64,000 nucleotides of DNA from Streptomyces zhihengii (GTDB lineage: Bacteria > Actinomycetota > Actinomycetes > Streptomycetales > Streptomycetaceae), in contig NZ_JAFEJA010000001.1 in assembly GCF_016919245.1 (NCBI RefSeq), positions 3,134,001 to 3,198,000 on the forward strand, given 5' to 3'. The position numbers were made by a program, and so were the translations under genes. Position 1 is the stretch's first letter. Every line of letters begins with the position of its first letter. Below the pieces are notes generated by a model. It had not been told where the DNA came from, did not search any database, and saw only the letters and a list, made by a program, of their open reading frames with translations. Positions 33,255 to 41,422 of the stretch are shown piece after piece.

Positions 33255-34115
33255 TCAGGCGTAGCGGTAGTGGCGGGTGTGGTCCAGCATCGCCGACGGC
33301 CGCACGTCCCACGGGGGCATCGGCTCGTCCAGCGCGAAGACCTGCCCGTAGGCGGAATCCGAGCGCGGCAGCCGGGTGCGGGGCAGATAGCCGGACCGGG
33401 GATGGGCCTCCTGCCACCGCGCCCACAGCAGGTCCATGAAGGCGTGGTGCAGCCAGAAGACCGGGTCGTTCGGCGAGGTGGCGCCCATCATCAGGCCGCC
33501 GACCCAGCGGTGGACGCGGTTGTGGTTGCGCCACCGCTCCTCGCCGCCCGCGTTCCAGCCCTCGATCCGGTTGCGGAAGCCGGTGGCGGACGTCGAGTCC
33601 CACGGGGCCGCGTCGTACACCGGGTCGGCGAGCGCCGCCGCGACATCGGCCCTGGTGGGCAGCGACACCGGGTTGCGCGGCCGGCCGAGGTCGCGGGTGA
33701 GGAACTTGCCGTCGGTGATCCGGGTGGTGATGCGCCAGTCGCCGTTGCGGTGGGCGAACGGACCGGTCATCACCTGCCGGTCCAGCGAGCGGCCGGTGCC
33801 GCCCATGAAGTCGTCGGCCCACAGGGACGACGAGGGGCTGTTGTCCACCGTCCAGTCCCAGTAGGGCACGGACACGCCCGGATCCACCGCCTGGAGGGCC
33901 TGTTCGAAGTCCAGCAGGAAGCGGCGGTGCCACGGGAAGAACGACGGGGCCATGTGCGCGGCGCGGGCACGGTCCTCCGAGTCGGACACGTAGTACCTGC
34001 CGTGCGTCCTGACGAACTCGTCGTACCGACCCGACCTCTTCAGCGCCAGCAGCGCGTCGACGAACCGCCGCTTCTGCGCGCGGGTGAGGTTCCGCTGGTT
34101 GATGCGGGTGTACAC
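33255..34115 (-). CDS. melC2: Tyrosinase MelC2
   Basis: This 286-residue type-3 copper enzyme has CuA ligands His38, His54 and His63 (the last in FFPWHRRFLLDFE) at the same positions as in the crystallised Streptomyces tyrosinases, and CuB ligands in RNHNRVHRWVGG and FWLHHAFMD. It oxidises tyrosine and dopa to quinones that form melanin. It has no signal of its own and is exported with MelC1. It starts with GTG at 34115, 17 bp after the melC1 stop. Confidence 0.96.
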   Translation of the reverse strand: MYTRINQRNLTRAQKRRFVDALLALKRSGRYDEFVRTHGRYYVSDSEDRARAAHMAPSFFPWHRRFLLDFEQALQAVDPGVSVPYWDWTVDNSPSSSLWADDFMGGTGRSLDRQVMTGPFAHRNGDWRITTRITDGKFLTRDLGRPRNPVSLPTRADVAAALADPVYDAAPWDSTSATGFRNRIEGWNAGGEERWRNHNRVHRWVGGLMMGATSPNDPVFWLHHAFMDLLWARWQEAHPRSGYLPRTRLPRSDSAYGQVFALDEPMPPWDVRPSAMLDHTRHYRYA

Positions 34116-34132
34116 GGGTGCGGTCCCTTCGT

Positions 34133-34600
34133 TCAGATGTGGTGCGGAGGGGTCATCGAAAGCTGCGAGTCGCCCAGTTCGTCGACGGCGGCCCGGGCCA
34201 CCTCGCGCAGCGTCGGGAACGACTCGTAGTGGTTGACCAGGCTCAGATAGCTGCCGTCGGCGCGGCGCATCACGTGCAGCGGGCGGCCGTCGACGCGGAC
34301 CTCGACGCTCGGCACGGCCGCCGGCGCCCCGGCCCCCGCGCCGAGCGGGACCATCACCGTCGCGCTGCCCTGGATGTGCCGGCCCCGGTAGGTCTCGGCG
34401 AACCGCTCCAGGGAGCGCTGCCCGCCGGGCGCCTGCCCGCGCCGGGCGCTCTCGTGCCGCCGCACCAGGACCGGGGCGAGGGCGCCGGCGGTGCCGCCGA
34501 TCACGCCCGCCGTGAACAGGGCCCGCAGCAGCAGCCGGCGGGCGAGACCCCCGGCGGGCCGCCCGCCTCCGGTCTCCGCGCTCACGCTGGTCCCGATCAT
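34133..34600 (-). CDS. melC1: Tyrosinase cofactor/copper chaperone MelC1
   Basis: This encodes 155 residues. A twin-arginine signal (ARRLLLRALF followed by a hydrophobic core) directs the MelC1-MelC2 complex to the Tat pathway. Conserved features are GRHIQGSATV, VDGRPLHVMRRADGSY, LSLVNHYESF and the terminal MTPPHH. MelC1 inserts copper into the tyrosinase and accompanies it through the membrane. The ATG follows GGGGAGGGG. It forms a two-gene operon with melC2. Confidence 0.95.
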   Translation of the reverse strand: MIGTSVSAETGGGRPAGGLARRLLLRALFTAGVIGGTAGALAPVLVRRHESARRGQAPGGQRSLERFAETYRGRHIQGSATVMVPLGAGAGAPAAVPSVEVRVDGRPLHVMRRADGSYLSLVNHYESFPTLREVARAAVDELGDSQLSMTPPHHI

Positions 34601-34770
34601 CTCGTCGCCCCTCCCCGTGGGTCCGCCGCCGCCTTGTACGGCTGCCTCGCCGGGGACAACGAGGGGGCGCCGAAAGGGTTGCTCGGCCGGACGGGCGCTC
34701 CACGGCGCACGCCCCCGCGCACCGCCCCGCCCGGGCACGCCCCGGGCGGCGCCGGAGCAGCCCGGGGGCG

Positions 34771-34830
34771 GCGCCCCGGCGGGCGCGGCGGCGCCCCGGC
34801 GGGCGCGGCGGCGCCCCGGCGGGCGCGGGC
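34771..34830 (+). repeat. Three tandem 20-bp repeats
   Basis: The unit GCGCCCCGGCGGGCGCGGCG occurs three times head to tail, the last copy with two changes at its end. It lies in the 290-bp gap between melC1 and the secreted-protein gene. No gene is seen in that gap. Confidence 0.75.
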
Positions 34831-34890
34831 AGCCGGGGCGACGCCCCGTGACCAAGCCGGGCGCGGCGGCGAAGCCCCCCTGCCCGGGCG

Positions 34891-35397
34891 TCAGTTCAGC
34901 AGCAGGCCGGCGGCCGGGGAGCCCTGGAGGACCGGGGCGACGAGGCCGGCCTGCGGCAGGGTGGCCTCCGGCTGCCCGAGCAGTTCCGCGCGCGGCTGGG
35001 TGAGGGGCGCGCCGACGGAGGCCCCGGGGCTCGCCAGCGTGAGGTCGGACGCCTCCGAGGCGACCTGGGCGACACCGAGCCGGCCCTCGCCGAGCGGGTT
35101 CTCCACCGGGAGCTCCAGCAGGGTCTCGGGCAGCTCGCCGGTGAACGGGACGGCGGGCAGGGTGTTCTGCGGCAGCAGGTTGCCGGTGACGTGCCGCGGG
35201 CCCTCGGGGGCGCCGGGGACGGGCACGGGGACACCGGTGCTCAGCGCCGGCGCGTCCACGGGCAGCGCGGCCTCCACGCTCTCCAGCGGCACGGTGACCG
35301 GCACGGAGGTGCCGGCGAGCGCCGGAGCGGCTCCCACGGCCGACGCCGCGCACGCCACCAGCACCGCGAGAGATCCGCGTGTTGTCCACTTCTTCAC
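34891..35397 (-). CDS. Small secreted protein of unknown function
   Basis: This encodes 168 residues: a signal peptide (VKKWTTRGSLAVLVAC then AAPALAGTS) and a mature part rich in Pro, Leu, Val and Gly with no cysteine and no recognisable domain. It starts with GTG at 35397, after GAGGGG. It is divergent from the P450 gene across 206 bp. Similar low-complexity secreted proteins are common in Streptomyces and may bind the cell surface. Confidence 0.65.
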   Translation of the reverse strand: MKKWTTRGSLAVLVACAASAVGAAPALAGTSVPVTVPLESVEAALPVDAPALSTGVPVPVPGAPEGPRHVTGNLLPQNTLPAVPFTGELPETLLELPVENPLGEGRLGVAQVASEASDLTLASPGASVGAPLTQPRAELLGQPEATLPQAGLVAPVLQGSPAAGLLLN

Positions 35398-35603
35398 TGT
35401 GTTCGTCCCCTCGGGAGTGACCCGGACGCGTTTCGGTCCGTTGCTCTGCCACAACGAGCACACGGACGGGACCCGTGCAGATCTCCCCCGTCCGCAGCAA
35501 TTCCGGGGACGGAAGCTGACGCGCCGCCGGCCCGGCGGCGCACCGGCGCCGGGCCGGGAGGCGGCGGAGGAGACGGCGCGGCCCCCGGGCACAGGAGGCA
35601 GGC

Positions 35604-36866
35604 ATGACGAGGAGCATCCCGGCGCAGCAGGGCGGAACGGATCTTCCCGATCCCGGCGATCCCGCGTTCTGGGCCCTGCCGCGCGGGCAGCGCCTCGCCG
35701 CGTTCGCGCGGATGCGGGCGCTGGACGCCCCCGTGCTCTGCGGACGCGGCACCGGCCGGGAGTTCTGGGCGCTGGTGCGGCACGCGGACGTGGCCGGGGC
35801 GAGCCGTCGCGCCGGCGACTTCCGCAGCGCCCCCGGTGTCACCACCCCCGAGCCGGCCGCCTGGGCGAAGGCGCTGTTCGGCAACGCGATGGTCAACCTC
35901 GACGGCGCCGAACACGCCGCCCTGCGAAGGATCGTGGCCCGCTCCTTCACCCCCAGGCTGCTCGCGGCCGCCGAGGAGAACGTCCGCGAGGTGGCCCGCC
36001 GCGCCGTGGACGGGCTGGCGGAGGCGGGGGCGCCGGGCGGGAGCCCGGCGGACGGGCCGGACTTCGTGCGGGCGGTCGCCTCCCGGGTGCCGTTCGAGGT
36101 GATCTGCGACCTGATGGGCATCCCGGCCGGGATGCGGGCCGCGGTGGCGGCCAGGGTCGACCAGGCATCGGAGAACGCCGGCGTCCGGCGCGGGCTGCGG
36201 ATCCCCGGCCGCGGGCTGCGCGCCCTGGCCCATCTGCGGCTGGCGACGGCCCGGCTGGCCCGGGAGCGCCGCCGCCGTCCGGCCGGCGACCTGGTCTCCG
36301 CGCTCGTCGCCGCGGACGTCGACGGCCGGGGGCTGACCCCGCGCGAGCTGGGCGCCTTCTTCTCGCTGCTGCTGGTGGCCGGGGTGGAGACCACCCGCAA
36401 CGCGATGGCCCACGGGCTGGCCCTGCTCACCGAGCACCCGGAGCAACGCGCGCTGCTGGAGGAGGACTTCGACCGGTACGCGGACGGCGCGATGGAGGAG
36501 ATCGTGCGGCACTCCACGCCGATCATCCAGTTCCGCAGGACGGTGGCGGCCGAGTGCGAACTGGGCGGGCACACCTTCCGGCCGGGCGAGAAGACGGTGC
36601 TGTTCTACGCGTCCGCCAACCGTGACGAGCGGGTCTTCGACGACCCGGACGCCTTCGACATCACCCGCAGCCCCAATCCGCACCTCGGCTACGGCGGGGG
36701 CGGCCCGCACCACTGCCTGGGCGCGCATCTGGCCCGGCAGGAGATGAAGGCCCTCTTCCGGGAGCTGCTCTCGCGGCCCGGGGGGCCGTGGGCGGCGGGG
36801 CCGGCCGAGCTGGTGGACTCCAGCTTCGACAACCGGGTGCGGAGGATGGGGGTGGTGCGGGGTTGA
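35604..36866 (+). CDS. Cytochrome P450
   Basis: This encodes 420 residues. The I-helix carries LVAGVETTRNAM with the acid-alcohol-like pair replaced by ETT as in many actinobacterial P450s; the K-helix ExxR is EEIVRHSTP-adjacent, and the heme-thiolate loop is GYGGGGPHHCLGAHLARQ. It resembles CYP families that oxidise terpenoid, sterol or fatty-acid substrates, which cannot be settled from sequence alone. The ATG follows CAGGAGG. No ferredoxin gene accompanies it. Confidence 0.93.
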   Translation: MTRSIPAQQGGTDLPDPGDPAFWALPRGQRLAAFARMRALDAPVLCGRGTGREFWALVRHADVAGASRRAGDFRSAPGVTTPEPAAWAKALFGNAMVNLDGAEHAALRRIVARSFTPRLLAAAEENVREVARRAVDGLAEAGAPGGSPADGPDFVRAVASRVPFEVICDLMGIPAGMRAAVAARVDQASENAGVRRGLRIPGRGLRALAHLRLATARLARERRRRPAGDLVSALVAADVDGRGLTPRELGAFFSLLLVAGVETTRNAMAHGLALLTEHPEQRALLEEDFDRYADGAMEEIVRHSTPIIQFRRTVAAECELGGHTFRPGEKTVLFYASANRDERVFDDPDAFDITRSPNPHLGYGGGGPHHCLGAHLARQEMKALFRELLSRPGGPWAAGPAELVDSSFDNRVRRMGVVRG

Positions 36867-36924
36867 CCGGGGGCCGCGGCCGTGACCGGCGTGCGGGCCG
36901 GGGTCGCGGCACCACGCTGCGCGC

Positions 36925-36993
36925 GGTGTCCTCGAGCGCCGGACGGGCTGGAGTGGCCCGGGCCGGTGTCCTCGAGCGCCGGACGGCTGGAGT
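36925..36993 (+). repeat. Dispersed Streptomyces intergenic repeat, two copies
   Basis: GGTGTCCTCGAGCGCCGGAC is present at 36925 and 36965 (40-bp period), each followed by GG(G)CTGGAGT. Repeats of the form CCTCAAGCGCCGGACGGGCTG are, from general familiarity, frequent between genes in Streptomyces genomes. The rest of the 164-bp gap between the P450 and the next gene holds nothing else I can name. Confidence 0.6.
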
Positions 36994-37030
36994 CGCCCGG
37001 TCCGGTGTCGCCGGCAGCCGCGGTGTCCGG

Positions 37031-37528
37031 TCAGGCGCGGAGCCGGGAGACCGGGAGGAGGACGTGGGCGGTCTCCTTCAGGACGGTCTCGTCGCCGAGG
37101 AACGCCTGGAGGACCTCCTCGCTCAGCGGCTCGCCGGGCTTCGCCTCGGGCCAGGCGCGGGTCGGGAGCATGAAGTGCACGCTGCCGCGCTCCTCGACGG
37201 CGGCGAGCCACTCGGCGGGGGCCGGGCACTGGGCGTTCATGTACGGCATGGTGAGCACCGCCTGTCCGCCCTGGACCAGGAGCTGGACGGCGAAGGCGCC
37301 CGCGCGGGTGCGGTCGTGCAGCACGTCCCCGGTGGTCAGCCCGAGTTCCTCGATCATCGCGGCGGCGGCCCGGCCGGCGCCCTCGGGACCGTCGGTGCCG
37401 TCGCCGAGCGAGTACGCGATGAGGTACGGGGTGTCGTGTCCCTGGGCCGGGTCGCCGGTCCAGGCGAGCAGGACGAGCGTGCCGAGCCGCGCGCGGTCGA
37501 CGGGCGTTTTGAGGGAGTTCGCTGTCAT
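37031..37528 (-). CDS. Conserved actinobacterial protein (DUF5949-like)
   Basis: This encodes 165 residues and is soluble. Features include DTPYLIAYSLGDGTDGPEGA, QLLVQGGQAVLTMPYMNAQC and LPTRAWPEAKPGE, a pattern I associate with DUF5949, a Streptomyces-specific family of unknown role. The ATG at 37528 is chosen over an upstream alternative because the family begins near this residue. It stands alone. Confidence 0.7.
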   Translation of the reverse strand: MTANSLKTPVDRARLGTLVLLAWTGDPAQGHDTPYLIAYSLGDGTDGPEGAGRAAAAMIEELGLTTGDVLHDRTRAGAFAVQLLVQGGQAVLTMPYMNAQCPAPAEWLAAVEERGSVHFMLPTRAWPEAKPGEPLSEEVLQAFLGDETVLKETAHVLLPVSRLRA

Positions 37529-37612
37529 GGCTCGGCACCCTAGTGCCCGCCGGGGGCCTCCCCCGTCCCCGTTCACCCGGGCAGGTGAACGGGGCGCGGG
37601 GTGCCGTCCGGG

Positions 37613-38197
37613 TCAGGACGTGCGGAGCGTCCAGCGGTGCTCGGCGGAGGCCGTCCCCCAGTGCAGGGTGACGGGGCGGGAGTCGTGCGGGAGCTCGAAC
37701 ACCAGCCAGCCGGAGCGGTGTTCGCCGGCCGTCAGCCGCCCCGACGGGAGCGGGAGGCCGGTGGTGAGCTCCCCGGCGGGTACCGCGCGGTGGCTCCGGC
37801 CCCGGTCGTCGACGATCCACGCCTCGGTCACCGGCGTCTCGTACGCCGTGCCGCCGACGTTGGTCACGGCGAGGTCGACGCCCACCCAGCGGGCGCCGTC
37901 GGCGGGGCGGCGCACGGGGCCCTCGCCCGCGGGCTTCGCGAGGCCGCGCGCCGCGCCCTTCGCGGCGCGGATCCCGATGGCGGGGTCCACGTATCCGCGC
38001 AGGGCGATGCGCAGATGCTCCCCCGACCGGGTGCCCCGGTCGTCGGCCGTGTCACCGATCCGGGCGACCCCGGGCGCGGTGGCGGCCGCCCGTTTGCCGC
38101 CCTCGCCGGACGCCCCGGGCCCCGGCCCGGCCGGGCCCTGGCAGGCGGCGAGGCCGAGCACCAGCGCCGGGACGAGCGCTGTGGTCATATGTCTCAT
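37613..38197 (-). CDS. Lipoprotein with DUF4352-like domain
   Basis: This encodes 194 residues: a signal peptide ending in LGLAAC, a Gly/Ala-rich linker, and an immunoglobulin-like beta domain with WVGVDLAVTNVGGTAYE and SGWLVFELPHDSRPV, the layout of DUF4352 proteins. The ATG at 38197 follows AAAGGGGA. It is probably a surface-anchored protein, and its role is unknown. Confidence 0.72.
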   Translation of the reverse strand: MRHMTTALVPALVLGLAACQGPAGPGPGASGEGGKRAAATAPGVARIGDTADDRGTRSGEHLRIALRGYVDPAIGIRAAKGAARGLAKPAGEGPVRRPADGARWVGVDLAVTNVGGTAYETPVTEAWIVDDRGRSHRAVPAGELTTGLPLPSGRLTAGEHRSGWLVFELPHDSRPVTLHWGTASAEHRWTLRTS

Positions 38198-38400
38198 CAG
38201 TCCCCTTTCGGCGGTCCGTTGACCGTATCTTCGGGTCCACGTCATCTGGAACGCCGACGGCGCGCTGCGGGTCACGCGGGCTCATGCGGGTGAACGGCGG
38301 GCCGCGGGGGCGGCGCACGGCCTCGAAAGGCCGTTCTGCCGTACCCCCGGCGGGCCCGCCGGGCAGTGACCTCGGGCCCCGCCGCGGCGTTGGCCGCGGT

Positions 38401-38679
38401 ATGGCAACGACCACCGCGCCGGCCCGCTGGCAGCGTGTACAGACGAGCCCGGAACCGGCCCCCGCCCCGGCCCCGGCACCGGCGCGGCCGCCCGGTGCCA
38501 GTCCGATCTACGACCAGCTGGCGCGTGAGTGGGCGGCGGCCGGGCGCACCCTGCCGGGCCGCCCGGACAGCGAGTGGCGGCGGCTGACGCTCTTCCCCGC
38601 CCCGGCCGACGACCCGCTCGGCGTCACCGTCCCGGCGCCGCCCCGGCGCGGCTGGCTCCACGACCGCCACACGGTCTGA
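38401..38679 (+). CDS. Small conserved protein of unknown function
   Basis: This encodes 92 residues. A Pro/Ala-rich N-terminal half precedes a segment (YDQLAREWAAAGRTLPGRPD) that looks like a conserved short motif of Streptomyces proteins. No clear ribosome-binding site precedes the ATG. It is convergent with the flavin monooxygenase gene. Evidence is codon use and the motif only. Confidence 0.5.
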   Translation: MATTTAPARWQRVQTSPEPAPAPAPAPARPPGASPIYDQLAREWAAAGRTLPGRPDSEWRRLTLFPAPADDPLGVTVPAPPRRGWLHDRHTV

Positions 38680-38690
38680 GCGGTCCTCGC

Positions 38691-39968
38691 TCAGCGCCCG
38701 CCGGCCGGGCTCGCCGCGCCGGCCCCGGGCGCCGGCGCGGGGTGCGGTACGCGCACGCCCCCGGTGCGCCCGCGCAGCCTCCGGCGCACCCCGGCCACGA
38801 GCCGCGGCGCGGTCCAGGAGGCGCCGTGCACGAAGCGCATCGCCGGCCCGAAGGTCGGGGCGGAGAGCAGTCCGGCGGCGAACAGGCCCGGGTGGGAGGT
38901 CTCGAAGTCCGCGCCGAGTTCGGGCGCGCTGGTGCCCGGTGAGAGCCGGAGCGTCCGGCCGAGGCCCTCGTCCAGCAGTTCCAGTCTCGTCAGGTCGGGG
39001 GTGAAGCCGGTGGCGGCGACCACGTGGCCGGTGTCGAGCGCCCGCGCCGTGCCGTCGGGGCCGCGCAGTTCGAGCCGTACCCGTCCGTCGGAGCGGACCC
39101 GGGCACCCCGCAGCACGTGGCCGAGCAGTTCCGGCACCTGCCCCTCGTAGCGCTCCCGCAGCCACCAGGCGCCGGCCGGGCCGAGGGCGGTGTCGGCCCG
39201 CCGGCGGCGGGTGGCGGCGGGCATCCGCCGGACGGCCCAGGGCAGTTCGGCCCACACCCAGGTGCTCCAGCCGGTGCCGAGCCCGCTGTGCGGGGTGCGC
39301 AGCGAGGTCAGCAGCGGCCGCCTGAGCGGGGCGGGCAGGGTGTTCCACCTGATCAGGCGGGTGCGGGCGACGAGTTGGGGGCGGGCGCCCGCCTCGGCGA
39401 GGAGGGCGGCGGTCTCCAGTGCCGCCTGCCCGGCGCCGACGACGGTCACATCGGTGCCGGCGAACCGGCCGAGGTCCCGGTGGCCGGTGCTGTGGGTGCA
39501 CAGCTCGGGCGGCAGGGGGGCCAGGACGTCGGGCATCTCCCGGAAGGGCAGCACGCCCACGGCGAGCGCGACGGTCCGGGCGCGGACCTCCCCGCCGTCG
39601 CCGGTGCGCAGCAGGAAGCCGCCGTCCGCGGGCGTGAGCCGGACGACGGACCGGCCGTCGACGGCGGGCACGGCCCGCCCGGCGAACCAGTCGCCGTAGT
39701 CGGCGAAGGTCCCGACGGGGACGGGCCGGCCGTGGGCCGCCTCGAAGCCGCCGTGCGCCCGCGCCCAGGCGCCGAGGGTGTGCTCGCCGCCCGGGTGGGA
39801 CAGATTCGACGACCAGGGCTCGGACTTGAGGTACATCCCCTCGGGCATGTGGTTGCGCCACGAGTCCATGACGCGGCCGAAGATCCGCACGTCGATGCCG
39901 GCCGCGGCGGCGTGTGCCGCGATGGACAGCCCGTAGGGGCCGGCGCCGATCACTGCCAGGTCGTGCAT
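38691..39968 (-). CDS. FAD/NAD(P)-dependent monooxygenase-like protein
   Basis: This encodes 425 residues: an N-terminal FAD motif (DLAVIGAGPYGLSIAAH), a second nucleotide-binding GxGxxA (VVGAGQAALETAALLAE) for NADPH near residue 170, and the ATGFTPD motif typical of flavin N-hydroxylases and flavin-containing monooxygenases. It resembles the lysine/ornithine N-hydroxylase group but not closely enough to assign a substrate. It overlaps the ATP-grasp gene by 19 bp, so the two act together. Confidence 0.82.
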   Translation of the reverse strand: MHDLAVIGAGPYGLSIAAHAAAAGIDVRIFGRVMDSWRNHMPEGMYLKSEPWSSNLSHPGGEHTLGAWARAHGGFEAAHGRPVPVGTFADYGDWFAGRAVPAVDGRSVVRLTPADGGFLLRTGDGGEVRARTVALAVGVLPFREMPDVLAPLPPELCTHSTGHRDLGRFAGTDVTVVGAGQAALETAALLAEAGARPQLVARTRLIRWNTLPAPLRRPLLTSLRTPHSGLGTGWSTWVWAELPWAVRRMPAATRRRRADTALGPAGAWWLRERYEGQVPELLGHVLRGARVRSDGRVRLELRGPDGTARALDTGHVVAATGFTPDLTRLELLDEGLGRTLRLSPGTSAPELGADFETSHPGLFAAGLLSAPTFGPAMRFVHGASWTAPRLVAGVRRRLRGRTGGVRVPHPAPAPGAGAASPAGGR

Positions 39969-41275
39969 GGTGCGTTCTCGTTCCTCGTGTCGGGGTCGGT
40001 GCCGGTGCTGGAACCGGAGTCGGTCGCGGGGGCGCGGGCGGTCCCGGCGCCCCGGTCGGGCGGGGGGTCCTCACGGGGGCGCAGCCGCCGCGCCCCCTTG
40101 GCGAGTCCGCGGCCGAGCCAGGCCCCGGCCATCGCGGCGAACGGCGCCGGGTCGTCGCCCGCGAACCAGGCGGTCTCGACGCCCCGCCGGGCCCGCAGCC
40201 GCACCCCGCGGCCGGGGCGGGCGGAGGTGAGCGCGGAGAGCAGGGCGTAGTTCTCGGCGACGAAGACCCGGTCGGGGCGGCCCGCGGACGGCGGCACCGG
40301 CCGCCCCGTGAGGTCGAGGTGGAGCGCGCGGACGACGTCGAGCCCGTCCGCGCCGGTGAACAGCCGGAACTGGGCGCCGGGGCGCGGGTTGGCGTCGAGG
40401 AGCCGGCAGGTGCCGTCGGTGTCGCGCCGGAAGTCCAGGTCGAGGATGCCGCGGTAGCCGGCGTGCGCGGCGAGCCGCAGGGCCGCGGCGGTCACCGCCC
40501 CGTCCTCCTTCCACCGTCCCAGCGCGGTCAGTCCCGTGCGGGGCGGCCAGGAGAGCTCCTTGCGGCCGGTCCCGCCGTGCAGCAGGGCGGACCCGGCGCC
40601 GAAGCAGCCGTGGAAGAACCAGTCGGAGTGGGGCCGCTCGGGCAGGCAGCGCTGGAGCAGCAGGGCGCTGCCCGCCGTCGCCCGGCGCTCAAACAGCCGG
40701 GCGGCGGCGGCCGGTGAGCCGACGAGCGAGGTGCTGCGCAGCCCGGTCGCGGGGTCCAGCAGCCAGGGTCTGCTCCACTTGGCGACCAGCGGGACGCCGA
40801 TCCGGCGCACGGTGTCGGCGGCCTCCGCCGCGCTGGCGGGGACGAAGGTGTCGGGGTGGGGGATGCCCGCCTCGGCGCACAGCTTCGCCAGTTCCGCCTT
40901 GTCCGCGAGCCGGCCCGGCAGCGCGGGCGGCTGGGCGGGCAGCAGGTAGCGGCCGGCGAGACGGTGGGCGTGCTCGGCGACCCGGATGGCGCCGAGGTCG
41001 TCCATGGGCACGAGCACGGCGGGCCGCCCGATCCGGTCGGCGACGGCGAGCAGGGTGCGGACGAGCTCGTCCGGTTCCGGCGCGCCCCGCGGGCGCGGAT
41101 GGGCCCGGTGGAGATGGCGGGAGCGGGCGACGGGGCTGCGCGGCGACTCCACGACGGCGTGCACCTCCACACCCGCCCGGCCCAGCGACCGCACCGCGCC
41201 GAGGGTGCCGTGGTGAAAGGGGTTCCGGTCGAGCCGGAGCACCAGAGCCGGTACGGCCGGATCGAGATCGGTCAT
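39950..41275 (-). CDS. ATP-grasp ligase
   Basis: This encodes 441 residues. An N-terminal pre-ATP-grasp region is followed by the ATP-grasp fold (LADKAELAKLCAEAGIPHP, VPLVAKWSRP, GILDLDFRRDTDG and LLDANPRPGAQFRL, which holds the Mg-binding Asp/Asn residues). It resembles carboxylate-amine ligases of the D-aspartate-ligase type. The ATG at 41275 is chosen as the first start with a typical domain start (LVLRLDRNPFHHG). It is divergent from the GH26 gene and translationally coupled to the monooxygenase gene, so both probably modify one small metabolite or a cell-wall precursor. Confidence 0.82.
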   Translation of the reverse strand: MTDLDPAVPALVLRLDRNPFHHGTLGAVRSLGRAGVEVHAVVESPRSPVARSRHLHRAHPRPRGAPEPDELVRTLLAVADRIGRPAVLVPMDDLGAIRVAEHAHRLAGRYLLPAQPPALPGRLADKAELAKLCAEAGIPHPDTFVPASAAEAADTVRRIGVPLVAKWSRPWLLDPATGLRSTSLVGSPAAAARLFERRATAGSALLLQRCLPERPHSDWFFHGCFGAGSALLHGGTGRKELSWPPRTGLTALGRWKEDGAVTAAALRLAAHAGYRGILDLDFRRDTDGTCRLLDANPRPGAQFRLFTGADGLDVVRALHLDLTGRPVPPSAGRPDRVFVAENYALLSALTSARPGRGVRLRARRGVETAWFAGDDPAPFAAMAGAWLGRGLAKGARRLRPREDPPPDRGAGTARAPATDSGSSTGTDPDTRNENAPCTTWQ

Positions 41276-41422
41276 GCGGGTCACATCTTTCACCTGGATG
41301 GGTCTGCTCAATGCGCGCCTCTTCGCTAATGGCCTACGAACGTGTCCCACGACCGCTCACCCGAACGCATTTCTGCCTACCGTCGGGTCAGTCGCACAAA
41401 AGGCTCCACAAGGAGGAAGGCA

